Shown in pieces: positions 8,748 to 18,237 of a stretch of DNA of 64,000 bases (position 1 is the first letter of the stretch; every line of letters begins with the position of its first letter). Both the position numbers and the translations under genes were made by a program. Under the pieces are notes generated by a model that saw only the letters and a list, made by a program, of their open reading frames with translations, did not search any database and had not been told where the DNA came from. The stretch is from Kaustia mangrovi (GTDB taxonomy: Bacteria; Pseudomonadota; Alphaproteobacteria; Rhizobiales; Im1). The stretch lies in contig NZ_CP058214.1 of NCBI RefSeq assembly GCF_015482775.1, positions 3,276,501 to 3,340,500 of the forward strand. Direction: 5' to 3'.

Positions 8748-9314
8748 TCAGTCCGCGCGGCGGACATAGGTCACCTCGCTGGTATCGACGACGATGCGCT
8801 CGCCGGCGCTGACGAAGGGCGGCACCATGACGCGCACGCCGTTCTCCAGAACGGCGGGCTTGTAGGAGGACGAGGCCGTCTGGCCCTTCACCACGGGCTC
8901 CGCCTCGGTAACCTCGAGCGTCACGTGCTCGGGCAGCGAGATGCCGAGCGGCTTCTCCTCGAACAGCTCCACGGTCACCTGCATGCCATCCTGCAGGAAG
9001 GCCGCGCGCTCGTCGCCGACGAAGTCGCGGGCCAGCTCGATCTGCTCGTAGGTCTCGGTATCCATGAAGACGAGCATGTCGCCCTCGGCATAGAGATACT
9101 GGAAGTCCTTCTGCTCCAGGCGGACGCGCTCGATCGTCTCCGATGAGCGGAAGCGCTCGTTGAGCTTCGTGCCGTCGACCACGTTCTTCAGCTCCACCTG
9201 CGCATAGGCGCCGCCCTTGCCGGGCTTGACGTGCTGGAGCTTGACCGCGACCCAGAGCCCGCCCTTGTGCTGGATGACGTTGCCCGGTCGGATTTCGTTG
9301 CCGTTGATCTTCAT
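8748..9314 (-). CDS. efp: Translation elongation factor P
   Basis: The 188-residue protein has normal EF-P length and its three beta-barrel domains. The modification loop reads [10 protein letters not shown], with Lys33 where E. coli carries beta-lysyl-Lys34. The C-terminal signature ([18 protein letters not shown]) is intact. EF-P relieves ribosomes stalled on polyproline, which matters here because TolA and other envelope proteins in this window are proline-rich. It is upstream of suhB in the same direction. Confidence 0.97.
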   Translation of the reverse strand: MKINGNEIRPGNVIQHKGGLWVAVKLQHVKPGKGGAYAQVELKNVVDGTKLNERFRSSETIERVRLEQKDFQYLYAEGDMLVFMDTETYEQIELARDFVGDERAAFLQDGMQVTVELFEEKPLGISLPEHVTLEVTEAEPVVKGQTASSSYKPAVLENGVRVMVPPFVSAGERIVVDTSEVTYVRRAD

Positions 9315-9499
9315 CGATGATCCTGCAATTCAAACGGTTCTCGTCGCAATGGGACCCCGTGCGGCCTTGCGAAACGCCACCTGTCCCTCTGTCGGCGTGA
9401 TCATTAACAAGTCTCTTGCGCCCGTGCAGCAGAAAACGCATGTCGCCTGCGCCGAATGGGCAGAGGGGCCGGACCCGAAACGTCCGGACGGGGAGCCCC

Positions 9500-10513
9500 C
9501 TAGCCCTGCTTATCGTCCGGCGGCTTCAGCGCGTTGCCCTTGCTGCTGCCTGGGGCCGTGACGCTGTCATTCGGGCCACCGCGGCCGGCCTTGTCGGTCC
9601 CGTCATGGGTCGCCTCGAAGGCGTTGGCCCGCCGCTGGGCCTCGTCGCGCTGCTCCGCGCTCATCTTCGCCATGATGCCGTCGAGCCAGTCGTCGCCGCG
9701 CCCGGCGCGCTTGGCGAGGATGTGCCACTTCCCGGCCTCCACTAGGTTCTGCTCGAGCCCGCGCCCGGAAGCATAGAGCCGGGCGACGCGGTTCTGCGCC
9801 ACGACATTGCCCTTGTTGGCGGCGATCACCAGCCACTGGGCGCCGATCTTCTCGTCCTTCTTCACGCCCTCGCCGCGGAACACCATGACGCCATAGTCGA
9901 GCGCGGCGTCGGCAAGCCCGGATACGGCGGCCTTGGAGATCCAGTTCCCGGCCTCGACCATGTTCTTCTCCACGCCGTTGCCCTGGGCATAGAGGACGCC
10001 GAGATTGTAGGCGGCATCGGGCAGGCCCTGCTCGGCGGCCTTGCGGAACAGCTCGGCGGCCTTTGCCCAGTCGGGCTCGGAGCCGTCGGCGCCGGCATAG
10101 AACAGCGCGAGATTGTGCTGGGCGGGCGCATAGTCGCGCTCCGCGGCGTGCTCCAGGAGCTCGCGCGCCTTGGCCATGTCGCGCGTGCCTGCGCGACCGT
10201 CGATATACATCACGGCCAGCGAGAACAGGGCGCCCGGATGGCCCTTGTCGGCCGCGGCGCTGTACCAGCGCACCGCCATGTCGAGATCGCGGACGGTGCC
10301 CTGGCCCGATTCGTAGAGCGCGCCGAGCAGTGTCTCCGCGCGGGCGTCGCCGGCTTCCGCCAGCGGCTCCGCCTCGGCGAAGGCGGTCTCGTAATCCTCG
10401 TTCACATAGGCGTCGAAGGCGGTCTTGTAGTCGGCGCGTGCGACCCCGTGAAGCACCGTGGCGGCAATCGCCGCGGCGGCAAGGCCCGCCAGATGTCTCC
10501 CGGTGCGCGTCAT
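9500..10513 (-). CDS. Secreted Sel1-repeat (TPR-like) protein
   Basis: The 337-residue protein begins with a signal peptide (about 1-27, ending GVARA) followed by about six Sel1 repeats with the pattern A-x2-LG-x-LY-x-G-x-G-V-x-K/R-D. Examples are ALYESGQGTVRDLDMAVRWYS and GVLYAQGNGVEKNMVEAGNWI. The tail is polar and probably disordered. Sel1 proteins are periplasmic scaffolds or signalling partners. Its ATG overlaps the stop of the thiE-like gene (ATGA at 10513-10510), so translation is coupled. The partner is unknown. Confidence 0.85.
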   Translation of the reverse strand: MTRTGRHLAGLAAAAIAATVLHGVARADYKTAFDAYVNEDYETAFAEAEPLAEAGDARAETLLGALYESGQGTVRDLDMAVRWYSAAADKGHPGALFSLAVMYIDGRAGTRDMAKARELLEHAAERDYAPAQHNLALFYAGADGSEPDWAKAAELFRKAAEQGLPDAAYNLGVLYAQGNGVEKNMVEAGNWISKAAVSGLADAALDYGVMVFRGEGVKKDEKIGAQWLVIAANKGNVVAQNRVARLYASGRGLEQNLVEAGKWHILAKRAGRGDDWLDGIMAKMSAEQRDEAQRRANAFEATHDGTDKAGRGGPNDSVTAPGSSKGNALKPPDDKQG

Positions 10514-11136
10514 GCCGGCGCCCCTTCGCCGATCAGCGTGTTGAGCCGGCGGATGGCGTTTCGCGCGTGCTCGGCGGACTGCCACATCTCGTCGGGCGGG
10601 CGGATGAAGTCGGCACCCTGGGAGATCAGCATGGCCACGTCCCGCTCGCCTGCCGGTCGGTAGGCCACGCAGGGCACCTCGAACAGCGCCGCCCACCAGC
10701 CGATGATCGGCTCGCCATCGCCGGCGCCACCGGCATTCGCCGTCACCTCCTGATCGAGCGCGACATAGTCGGCGCCCGCCTCGCCGAGCTCCATGGCGGT
10801 GTGGCGCGAGGTGTCGCAATACGTGCCCACAATGTGGTCGGTCCCCAGAATCCGGCGCGCCTCGGCATAGCGTGCCGCGTCGCCCGGCACCTGGACGCCG
10901 TCCGCGCCGAGCTCGGCGGCAAGTTCCGGCCTGTCGTCGAGCAGCACGGCCACATTGTGCGCGAAGGCGACCGGCATGAGCGCGTCGGTGAGCGCCCGCA
11001 GGCCGCTGTCGTCGTCGCCGCAGCGGATCAGCAGAGAGGCGATATTGCCCTGTTCCACTGCCGCCGACAGGGCCCGTGCGAGCCGATCGGGGTCGCCGTC
11101 GGGCGGTGTGACGAGAAAAAGCCGGCAACGGGGCAT
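10510..11136 (-). CDS. Thiamine-phosphate synthase-like protein (ThiE/TenI fold), divergent
   Basis: The 208-residue TIM-barrel protein has the ThiE pattern GADGVQVPGD (about 77-86) and a phosphate-binding end (ISQGADFIRPP). The usual IG-S-H segment is replaced by VGTYCDTSRHTAM, so some active-site positions differ from canonical ThiE. It probably belongs to the alphaproteobacterial ThiE-like branch found after fba. Whether it still joins HMP-PP and THZ-P is uncertain, since the window's thiC is far away under a TPP riboswitch while this gene sits in a glycolytic block. Confidence 0.7.
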   Translation of the reverse strand: MPRCRLFLVTPPDGDPDRLARALSAAVEQGNIASLLIRCGDDDSGLRALTDALMPVAFAHNVAVLLDDRPELAAELGADGVQVPGDAARYAEARRILGTDHIVGTYCDTSRHTAMELGEAGADYVALDQEVTANAGGAGDGEPIIGWWAALFEVPCVAYRPAGERDVAMLISQGADFIRPPDEMWQSAEHARNAIRRLNTLIGEGAPA

Positions 11137-11224
11137 GGCACCTACGTCTTCGTCCTGTGAATCTCAAGCGCTTCGGCGAGGCCGCGCGCCGGGGGCGGCC
11201 GCCTCGACCGTCTCTCGGTCGGCC

Positions 11225-12250
11225 TCAGGCGGCCTTTTCCTGCTCGGCTGCCGCCGACCACCGGCCGTCCGCGGCGAGGCTGTTCATGCGCGCGCGATGG
11301 GCGAAGGCGGCCTGGGCGCTGGCCACATTCTCCGCCTTGCCGCCCCAGCCGTGCAGGGCCGCTGCCTGGAGCGCGCGCCCGTAGGAGAAGCTCAGAGGCC
11401 ACGGTGTGTCGTGGAGCGCGTTCATGGCTGAAAGATGTGCCGTCGCCTCCTCGTCCGACTGCCCGCCGGACAGGAACACCACGCCCGCCACGGCGGCCGG
11501 GACGGTACGCTTGAGGCACGTCACCGTCGCCTCCGCCACCTGCTCGACGCCGGCGCGGTCGGGGCATTCGGTGCCGGACAGCACCATGTTCGGCTTGAGA
11601 AGCGTGCCCTCGAGCACGACGCGCTGGGCGTAGAGCTCGTCATAGACGGCGTTGAGCACGGCCTCCGTCACCTCGAAGCAGCGTTCGATGGTGTGCGGTC
11701 CGTCCATCAGCACTTCCGGCTCGACGATGGGCACGAGGCCGGCCTCCTGGGCGAGCGCGGCATAGCGGGCAAGCGCATGGGCGTTGGTGTGGATGCAGGT
11801 GCGGCTCGGCAGTCCCTCGCCAATCGCGATGACCGCGCGCCACTTGGTGAAGCGCGCGCCGAGCTCGTAATACTGCGTGCACCGCTCGCGCAGGCCGTCG
11901 AGGCCCTCCGTCACCTTCTCGCCCGGGCAGCCCGCCAGCGGCTTGGCGCCGGTATCCACCTTGATGCCGGGAATCGTGCCCGCCGAGGCGATGATCTCCA
12001 CCATGGGTGTGCCGTCGGCGGCCTTCTGGCGCAGGGTCTCGTCATAGAGGATGACGCCGGAGATGTAGTTCGACAGCGCGTCGTGCGAGCGGAACAGCAT
12101 CTCGCGATAGTCCCGCCGCGCCTCCTCCGTCGACTCCACGCCGATGGAGGCGAGCCGCTTCTTGATGGTGGACGTGCTTTCGTCGGCAGCCAGGATACCC
12201 TTTCCCGGCGCGACCATGGCATGAGCCGTGTCCTGCAACTTTCCAGTCAT
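11225..12250 (-). CDS. fba: Fructose-bisphosphate aldolase, class I
   Basis: The 341-residue protein has class I (Schiff-base) features: GKGILAADESTSTIKKR near the N-terminus, KWRAVIAIG with a catalytic lysine, and VVLEGTLLKPNMVLSG carrying the Schiff-base lysine. There are no zinc ligands of class II enzymes. It cleaves fructose-1,6-bisphosphate to triose phosphates. The ATG at 12250 was chosen over 12271 because AGGGGAG lies 7 bases before it. It follows pgk by 99 bases in the tkt-gap-pgk-fba block. Confidence 0.95.
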   Translation of the reverse strand: MTGKLQDTAHAMVAPGKGILAADESTSTIKKRLASIGVESTEEARRDYREMLFRSHDALSNYISGVILYDETLRQKAADGTPMVEIIASAGTIPGIKVDTGAKPLAGCPGEKVTEGLDGLRERCTQYYELGARFTKWRAVIAIGEGLPSRTCIHTNAHALARYAALAQEAGLVPIVEPEVLMDGPHTIERCFEVTEAVLNAVYDELYAQRVVLEGTLLKPNMVLSGTECPDRAGVEQVAEATVTCLKRTVPAAVAGVVFLSGGQSDEEATAHLSAMNALHDTPWPLSFSYGRALQAAALHGWGGKAENVASAQAAFAHRARMNSLAADGRWSAAAEQEKAA

Positions 12251-12349
12251 TTCCGCTCCCCTGTTCCGCATGAACGATCGTCCATCGTTTCGACTGCCAG
12301 AGCATGAGCGGCTGATCGCGTGCGATATGTCTCACCTACGCGGGGTCGA

Positions 12350-13582
12350 TCAGCCTGCCTTGCCGATCTCCAGTACCTTTACGCCGGGAAGGGACTTGCC
12401 TTCCAGCCATTCCAGAAACGCGCCGCCGGCGGTGGACACATAGGTGAAATCGTCCGTCACGCCGGCATGGTTGAGTGCCGCGACAGTATCGCCGCCACCG
12501 GCGACCGAGCGCAACCGGCCCTCCCGGCTCAACTCCGCGGCGTGGCGTGCCGTGAGCACCGTGCCGCGGTCGAAAGGCTCCAGCTCGAAGACGCCGAAAG
12601 GCCCGTTCCACACGAGCGTGCGGGCCTTGGAGAAGCAGTCATTGACCGCCTGGATCGTCTTCGGCCCGATATCGAGGATGCGTTCCTTGGCGTTGACTTT
12701 CTCCACATCCACCGTGCGGTGATGGGCATGCGGCTTGAAATCCTCAGCCACGACGACATCGACCGGCAACATGATATTGCACCCGCCGGCCTCCGCCTGG
12801 TCAAGGATCTCGTGGGCCCTGTCGACCAGATCGTGCTCGCAAAGCGACCGCCCGATGGGCTTGCCGCGGGCGGCAAGGAAGGTGTTCGCCATGCCGCCGC
12901 CGATGATCATCGTGTCGACCTTGCAGGCGAGCGTGCCCAGCAGGTCGAGCTTCGTTGAGACCTTCGAGCCGCCGACGACGGCCACGAGCGGGCGCTCGGG
13001 ATGTTCCAGCGCGACCTCCAGCGCCCTGAGCTCCGCCTCCATCGCCCGCCCGGCGACGGCGGGCAGGAAATGCGCGATGCCCTCGGTCGTGGCGTGGGCG
13101 CGGTGCGCGGCGGAGAAGGCGTCGTCGACATAGATGTCGCCGAGATCCATCAGCTTGCGCACGAAGCCCGGCTGGTTCTGCTCCTCGCCGGGATGGAAGC
13201 GGGTGTTCTCCATGAGCAGGACGTCGCCCGGCTGCGCCGCGGCGACCGCGCGTTCGGGCGCGTCGTCGTCCCATGTGGTCTCCACGAAGGTGACCGGCAG
13301 GCCGACGGCCTTGGCGAGCGGTTCGGCGACCGGCTTGAGGGTCATGTCGGGGACGACGGTACCCTTCGGCCGGCCGAGATGGGACAGGACGATGACGATG
13401 GCGCCCTTGCCGGTCAGCTCCCTGATGGTGGGCGCCACGCGCGAGATGCGTGTCGAGTCGAGCACCTCGTCGCCCTCCAGCGGAACGTTGAGGTCGGCCC
13501 GGAGCAGGATGCGCTTGCCCTTGGGATCGATGTCGTCGAGCGTACGAAACGATGCAACTCCGGTCTCCTCGGTCAGCGTCAC
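12350..13582 (-). CDS. pgk: Phosphoglycerate kinase
   Basis: The 410-residue protein has the N-domain motif RADLNVP (28-34), SHLGRPKG, and the ATP-site motif GGGDT (362-366). It transfers phosphate from 1,3-bisphosphoglycerate to ADP in the cytoplasm. It lies 19 bases downstream of gap, in the usual alphaproteobacterial tkt-gap-pgk order, so the four enzymes are very probably one operon. Confidence 0.97.
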   Translation of the reverse strand: MTLTEETGVASFRTLDDIDPKGKRILLRADLNVPLEGDEVLDSTRISRVAPTIRELTGKGAIVIVLSHLGRPKGTVVPDMTLKPVAEPLAKAVGLPVTFVETTWDDDAPERAVAAAQPGDVLLMENTRFHPGEEQNQPGFVRKLMDLGDIYVDDAFSAAHRAHATTEGIAHFLPAVAGRAMEAELRALEVALEHPERPLVAVVGGSKVSTKLDLLGTLACKVDTMIIGGGMANTFLAARGKPIGRSLCEHDLVDRAHEILDQAEAGGCNIMLPVDVVVAEDFKPHAHHRTVDVEKVNAKERILDIGPKTIQAVNDCFSKARTLVWNGPFGVFELEPFDRGTVLTARHAAELSREGRLRSVAGGGDTVAALNHAGVTDDFTYVSTAGGAFLEWLEGKSLPGVKVLEIGKAG

Positions 13583-13601
13583 CGGTCCTGCCCCCTCGCT
13601 G

Positions 13602-14609
13602 TCAGAGTCCGCCCATATAGGCCGCGGTATCGTTCATCCGGTGGGAAAAGCCCCATTCATTGTCGTACCAGGCGCCGATCCGCACGAGGCCGCCATCGAC
13701 CACCTGGGTCTGCCCGGCGTCGAATGTCGCCGATGCCGGATTGTGGTTGAAATCGATGGAGACGAGCGGTTCGGTGCAGATGTCGAGCACGCCCTTGAGG
13801 GGACCGCGCGCGGCCTCCGCCATGGCCGCGTTGATCTCCTCCACGGTGACGGTGCGGCCCGGCAGGAAGACCAGATCGACCAGCGAGACATTCGGCGTCG
13901 GCACGCGGATCGAGGTGCCGTCGAGCTTGCCCTTGAGCGCGGGCAGCACGTCGCCGATGGATTTCGCCGCGCCCGTCGAGGTCGGAATCATCGACATGCC
14001 CGCCGCGCGCGCCCGGCGCAGGTCGCTCTTGTGGCTGTTGTCGAGCAGCCTCTGGTCGGTGGTATAGGCGTGGATCGTGGTCATGAAGCCACGTTCGATA
14101 CCGCACAAATCGTTCAACACCATGGCAACCGGGGCCAGGCAGTTCGTCGTGCAGGAGGCATTTGACACGACGGTGTTGCCGGGCTCGATGTCGCGGTGGT
14201 TGACGCCATAGACGACGGTGAGGTCGGAGCCCTTGCCGGGCGCGGAGATCAGCACCTTGCCGGCGCCGGCATCGAGATGGGCCTGCACCTGGTCGCGCGT
14301 GCGGAACTTGCCGGTGCATTCGAGCACGACATCGACGCCATGCTTGGCCCAGGGCAGGTCGGCGGGCTTCTCCTCGCGGCAATAGGCAATCGGGCCGGCG
14401 CCGATATCGATGCTGTCGCTGGTCGTGGACACGGCGCCCTGGAAGGTGCCGTGCACCGAATCGTACTTGAACAGATGGGCGGCCATGTCCGGCTCGGAAC
14501 GGTTGTTGATGGCGACGACCTCAAGATCGTTGCGCTGGGATTCCGCGACCGCGCGCAATACGAGTCGCCCGATCCGTCCGAACCCGTTGATGGCTATCCG
14601 AACCGTCAT
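13602..14609 (-). CDS. gap: Glyceraldehyde-3-phosphate dehydrogenase, type I
   Basis: The 335-residue protein starts MTVRIAINGFGRIGRLVLRA, with the Rossmann glycine motif at 8-13. The catalytic Cys153 is in NASCTTNC, and the end is WYDNEWGFSHRM. The second Rossmann strand ends VVAINNRSE, where most alphaproteobacterial enzymes read AIND. The acidic residue that binds the NAD ribose is therefore replaced by Asn, which may widen use to NADP. The ATG was set by the family start; the long frame upstream is the antisense-like extension through tkt. Confidence 0.96.
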   Translation of the reverse strand: MTVRIAINGFGRIGRLVLRAVAESQRNDLEVVAINNRSEPDMAAHLFKYDSVHGTFQGAVSTTSDSIDIGAGPIAYCREEKPADLPWAKHGVDVVLECTGKFRTRDQVQAHLDAGAGKVLISAPGKGSDLTVVYGVNHRDIEPGNTVVSNASCTTNCLAPVAMVLNDLCGIERGFMTTIHAYTTDQRLLDNSHKSDLRRARAAGMSMIPTSTGAAKSIGDVLPALKGKLDGTSIRVPTPNVSLVDLVFLPGRTVTVEEINAAMAEAARGPLKGVLDICTEPLVSIDFNHNPASATFDAGQTQVVDGGLVRIGAWYDNEWGFSHRMNDTAAYMGGL

Positions 14610-14680
14610 AGCTGTCCAGCTCCTGTCTCGGCTTTTGAAACTTGGGGTGAAGCGCCCCCCGTACCGGGCCCCCGCGGGTC

Positions 14681-16738
14681 TCAGGCGCCTCCTTCGGTGA
14701 AGCGCGCCAGTGCGGCGGTGACGACCGCGTCCGTGGTGATGCCGAAATGCCGGTAGAGGTCGGCCGCCGGCGCGCTCGCGCCGAAGCCGTGCATCCCGAT
14801 GAAGATGCCGTCCGTGCCGATGAAGCGCTCCCAGCCCATGGACACCGCCGCCTCGATGGCGACGCGCACCGGCTCGGTGCCGAGCACGGAGGCCTGGTAG
14901 TCGGGCGACTGCTCGTCGAACAGTTCGAAGCACGGCACCGACACGACGCGGGCGGGGTGGCCGGCGGCATCGAGCTTGGCCTTGGCTTCGAGCGCGATCT
15001 CCACCTCCGAGCCCGTGGCGAAGATCACCACGTCGGACTCGCGCTCCGGCACGGCGAGGTCGTAGGCGCCGCGCATGCACAGATTGTCGGCGGAGAATTC
15101 GCGTCGGACCGCCGGCACCTTCTGCCGGGTCAGCGCGAGGAGGCTCGGCCGGTCGCCAGTGCGCAGGGCCGCTTCCCAGCACTCCGCCGTCTCCATCGCG
15201 TCCGCCGGGCGCATGACCATGAGATTCGGCATGGCGCGCAGGCTCGCCAGGTGCTCGACCGGCTGGTGGGTGGGTCCGTCCTCGCCGAGGCCGATGGAAT
15301 CGTGGGTCATCACGTAGATCACCCGCTGGTGCATCAGCGCGGACAGCCGGATCGAGGGGCGGCAATAGTCGGAGAACACGAGGAAGGTGCCGCCATAGGG
15401 GATGATGCCGCCATGGAGCGCCAGGCCGTTCATGGCGGCCGCCATGCCGTGCTCGCGCACGCCGTAATGGACGAAGCGGCCGGAGAAGTCGTCCGGGGTG
15501 ATCGCCGCCATGTCCCTGGAGCGCGTGTTGTTGGAGCCGGTCAGGTCGGCGGACCCGCCGATGGTCTCCGGAAGCACCTCGTTGATGACGTCGAGCGCGT
15601 TCTGCGAGGATGCGCGCGTGGCCAGCGCCGGGGCTTCCTTGGCGAGCGCCATCTTGTAGGCGGCGAACGCCTGGTCCAGCCGGGCCGGCAGGTCGCCGCG
15701 CATGCGCCGGTCGAACTCCGCGCGCGTCTCCGGGTCGAGGGCGGCGATGCGGCCTTCCCAGGCCTTGCGCTTCTTGCAGCCGCGAATGCCGGCGATCCGC
15801 CAGGCGTCGCGCACCTCGCAAGGGATATCGAAGGCATCCTCGCTCCAGCCGAGCGCGCCGCGCGCCGCGGCGATCTCTTCGGCACCCAGCGGTGCGCCAT
15901 GGACGCCGGCGGTGCCCTGCTTGTTCGGCGCGCCGTAGCCGATGACGGTGCGGCAGGCGATGAGCGCCGGCTCCGGCGCCTCGCGGGCCGCCGCGATCGC
16001 TGCAGCGATGGCCGAGGGGTCGTGGCCGTCGACGCGGGTGACGTGCCAGCCCGACGCCTCGAAGCGCTTCAGCTGGTCGGTCGAGTCGGCGAGGTCCACG
16101 GGCCCGTCGATGGAGATGCCGTTGTCGTCGAACAGCACGATGAGCTTGGACAGCTTCAGATGGCCGGCCAGCGCGATGGCTTCCTGGCTGATACCTTCCA
16201 TGAGGCAGCCGTCGCCCGCCAGCACATAGGTATAATGGTCGACCGCGTCCTTGCCGAAGGTCGCGGCGAGGTGGCGTTCCGCCATCGCCATACCGACGGC
16301 GTTGGCGAGCCCCTGGCCGAGCGGCCCGGTCGTTGTCTCGATTCCGGCTGCCGCGCCATATTCGGGATGGCCCGCCGTGCGCGATCCCAGCTGCCGGAAG
16401 CGCTTGATCTCGTCGATCGTGATGTCCTCGTAGCCGAGGAGGTGGAGCAGGCCGTAGAGCAGCATCGAGCCATGGCCGGCGGACAGCACGAACCGGTCGC
16501 GATCCGGCCAGTCCGGCGCGGTGGCGTCGAACTTCAGGAACTGCGTGAACAGTACGGTCGCGATGTCGGCCGCGCCCATCGGCAGCCCGGGATGGCCGGA
16601 CTTGGCCTGCTGTACGGCGTCCATGGCCAGCGCCCTCAGCGCATTGGCCATGTTGCGGTGCTTTTGAAGCTCGGCGTCGGCAACGTCCTGGACGGCCGGA
16701 GCACGCGAGGCCGATGCCGCGGAATTGGCTGGGGTCAT
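14681..16738 (-). CDS. tkt: Transketolase
   Basis: The 685-residue protein has full family length. The N-terminal TPP domain shows [32 protein letters not shown] and the cofactor motif GDGCLMEG followed by DDNGISIDG. The pyrimidine domain shows [15 protein letters not shown], and the C-terminal domain [13 protein letters not shown]. It moves two-carbon units between sugar phosphates in the pentose phosphate (or Calvin) pathway. It is the first gene of the block and starts at the divergent promoter region shared with the DUF4164 gene. No Calvin-cycle marker is visible in the window. Confidence 0.97.
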   Translation of the reverse strand: MTPANSAASASRAPAVQDVADAELQKHRNMANALRALAMDAVQQAKSGHPGLPMGAADIATVLFTQFLKFDATAPDWPDRDRFVLSAGHGSMLLYGLLHLLGYEDITIDEIKRFRQLGSRTAGHPEYGAAAGIETTTGPLGQGLANAVGMAMAERHLAATFGKDAVDHYTYVLAGDGCLMEGISQEAIALAGHLKLSKLIVLFDDNGISIDGPVDLADSTDQLKRFEASGWHVTRVDGHDPSAIAAAIAAAREAPEPALIACRTVIGYGAPNKQGTAGVHGAPLGAEEIAAARGALGWSEDAFDIPCEVRDAWRIAGIRGCKKRKAWEGRIAALDPETRAEFDRRMRGDLPARLDQAFAAYKMALAKEAPALATRASSQNALDVINEVLPETIGGSADLTGSNNTRSRDMAAITPDDFSGRFVHYGVREHGMAAAMNGLALHGGIIPYGGTFLVFSDYCRPSIRLSALMHQRVIYVMTHDSIGLGEDGPTHQPVEHLASLRAMPNLMVMRPADAMETAECWEAALRTGDRPSLLALTRQKVPAVRREFSADNLCMRGAYDLAVPERESDVVIFATGSEVEIALEAKAKLDAAGHPARVVSVPCFELFDEQSPDYQASVLGTEPVRVAIEAAVSMGWERFIGTDGIFIGMHGFGASAPAADLYRHFGITTDAVVTAALARFTEGGA

Positions 16739-17007
16739 GTCTTTAGCCGCCCATTAAAACCGGCGCCACAAATACCACCTGCCCCTAGCGAGTCAACGCT
16801 CCTTGCCGGCCTGTGCGCCCGGGCGTGGATAACGCGACCTATGCGCCGCGCTGGCAATGCGCGGCCGCGAGCCTGTCGTATTTGCGGTGCAGCCGGGGTT
16901 CATGATTGACGCTCAAACCGGCAAGTGCCTAAGCTTTTCGCCCTATTTGTGGCGATCCGCTCTATTAGGCAAGATCGGGGCCTTAAACGAAACGGAGCGT
17001 GCATGCA

Positions 17008-17322
17008 ATGCCGGATGCTTCACGACTGGAACAAGCGCTGAGCCGTTTCGACGCGGCGATCGACGAGCTGGCGACGGCCATGGAACATCACGGGACCGCA
17101 CCCGGGCGGGCGGAAGGCGGCGACGGGGCGGGGGCCGGCGAGGACGACCGGCACGCCGCGCTGCAGGCCGAGCTCGAGGCGCTGAGGGAGGATCGCGCCC
17201 GCCTCGTCGACGAGCTCAAGGGACTGCGCGAGCGCAACAGCGAGCTGGCCGACGCCAGGACGAAGGCGGTCGGCAGGATCGACGACGCGATGTCGCGTAT
17301 CCGCACCGTTCTGGGCGAGTAG
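17008..17322 (+). CDS. DUF4164 family coiled-coil protein
   Basis: The 104-residue protein is an amphipathic coiled coil (ALQAELEALREDRARLVDELKGLRERNSELA) preceded by a short variable region, which matches DUF4164. Its place directly before zapA is conserved in Hyphomicrobiales, and a role linked to cell division is an inference from this. The ATG at 17008 has GGAG 10 bases before it; a GTG three codons earlier would leave almost no spacing. Function is unknown. Confidence 0.78.
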   Translation: MPDASRLEQALSRFDAAIDELATAMEHHGTAPGRAEGGDGAGAGEDDRHAALQAELEALREDRARLVDELKGLRERNSELADARTKAVGRIDDAMSRIRTVLGE

Positions 17323-17436
17323 CCGGCAGCCTTGGCGAACAGCCCCCGCGGCGGGTGCAGACGAGACGGGACAAGCGGGCCGGAAAATGCGCTAGTATCC
17401 GCGCGAACCGGTATGATTCTGGAGCTTTGAAGCAAT

Positions 17437-17808
17437 ATGGCGCAAGTCGTCGTCAGGGTGAATGACCGCCCCTATACGCTGCAGTGCGGAGATGGCGAGG
17501 AAGAGCATCTCGCCGAGCTTGCGCAACTGATCGACCGAGAGGTGACCAAGCTCAAGCACAGCGTGGGCCAGGTCGGCGATTCGCGCCTGCTTCTGATGGC
17601 GGGGCTCGTCATCACAGACCAGCTTGCCGAGGCGCTTCAGCGCATCGAGGACCTGCAGGAGCAGCTCGACGGGCAGGGCGGCGGTTCCCGCGACGAGCCG
17701 AGAGGGCCGTCCGTGGAAGACCGCGTGGCCGAGCGGCTGACGGCGGCGGCGGCGAAGCTCGAGGCGCTCAGCCGCAACCTCAACAGCCGGGGCGATGCCT
17801 CCTCCTGA
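17437..17808 (+). CDS. zapA: Cell division protein ZapA
   Basis: The 123-residue protein starts AQVVVRVNDRPYTLQCGDGEEEHL, the ZapA head, and continues into the dimerising helix (LAELAQLIDREVTKLK) and a C-terminal coiled coil. ZapA bundles FtsZ filaments at the division site. It is followed by 6S RNA and the 5-formyltetrahydrofolate cyclo-ligase gene, a classic proteobacterial order that supports the identification. Confidence 0.93.
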   Translation: MAQVVVRVNDRPYTLQCGDGEEEHLAELAQLIDREVTKLKHSVGQVGDSRLLLMAGLVITDQLAEALQRIEDLQEQLDGQGGGSRDEPRGPSVEDRVAERLTAAAAKLEALSRNLNSRGDASS

Positions 17809-17910
17809 CCGCCTGCGGGGCGAATTGTCGCATGACGCGGGCGCCGGCACCCGCGCCCGCCATTCAGTGGTGGACCCGGCGGCGGCGGCGCCCTAAATAC
17901 GGAGATGGCG

Positions 17911-18060
17911 GGCTGCCCGGTGCGTCAGGAACACGTTTCCCTGGGGCCTATACCGATCCTTATGGGAGCTGTCCCTGGTTGGAGCCGTGGCTTCTTCCAA
18001 ACGGCACCCACCTACGTTGAGTAGGAACCCGGGATCGAAATTCCGACGGCCAGGGCGGCT
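17911..18060 (+). ncRNA. ssrS: 6S RNA
   Basis: The stretch between zapA and the cyclo-ligase gene has the alpha-type 6S signature CGGCACCCACCTACGTTGAG, then GTAGGAACCCGGGATCGA. The ends pair: 17911-17920 with 18050-18060, ten pairs with two G-U and one bulged A. Length is about 150 nt. A TAAATA -10-like box lies at 17894-17899. 6S RNA mimics an open promoter and holds the sigma-70 RNA polymerase in stationary phase. Exact ends may differ by a few bases. Confidence 0.82.
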
Positions 18061-18237
18061 TTGCCTCCTTCGGCGGGAGTCATGCCGCGCCGGCCCGCTT
18101 CTCCGCCTGCCTCTTCCCGTGGGATCGCACGCCACGGGGCGGCGGGCGGAGATGCGGGCCGGTTCCGTTTCGGGTGTCTGGAGCCCGGACCGCAGGTGCG
18201 GCGGCGCTGGCGGGACAACCGTAAAAGGGAGCGCGAT

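Noticed and set aside
11160-11240. Palindromic GC stretch after fba as a terminator
   Set aside because: It has a stem but no T run on the coding side, so it could as well be an ordinary structured spacer.
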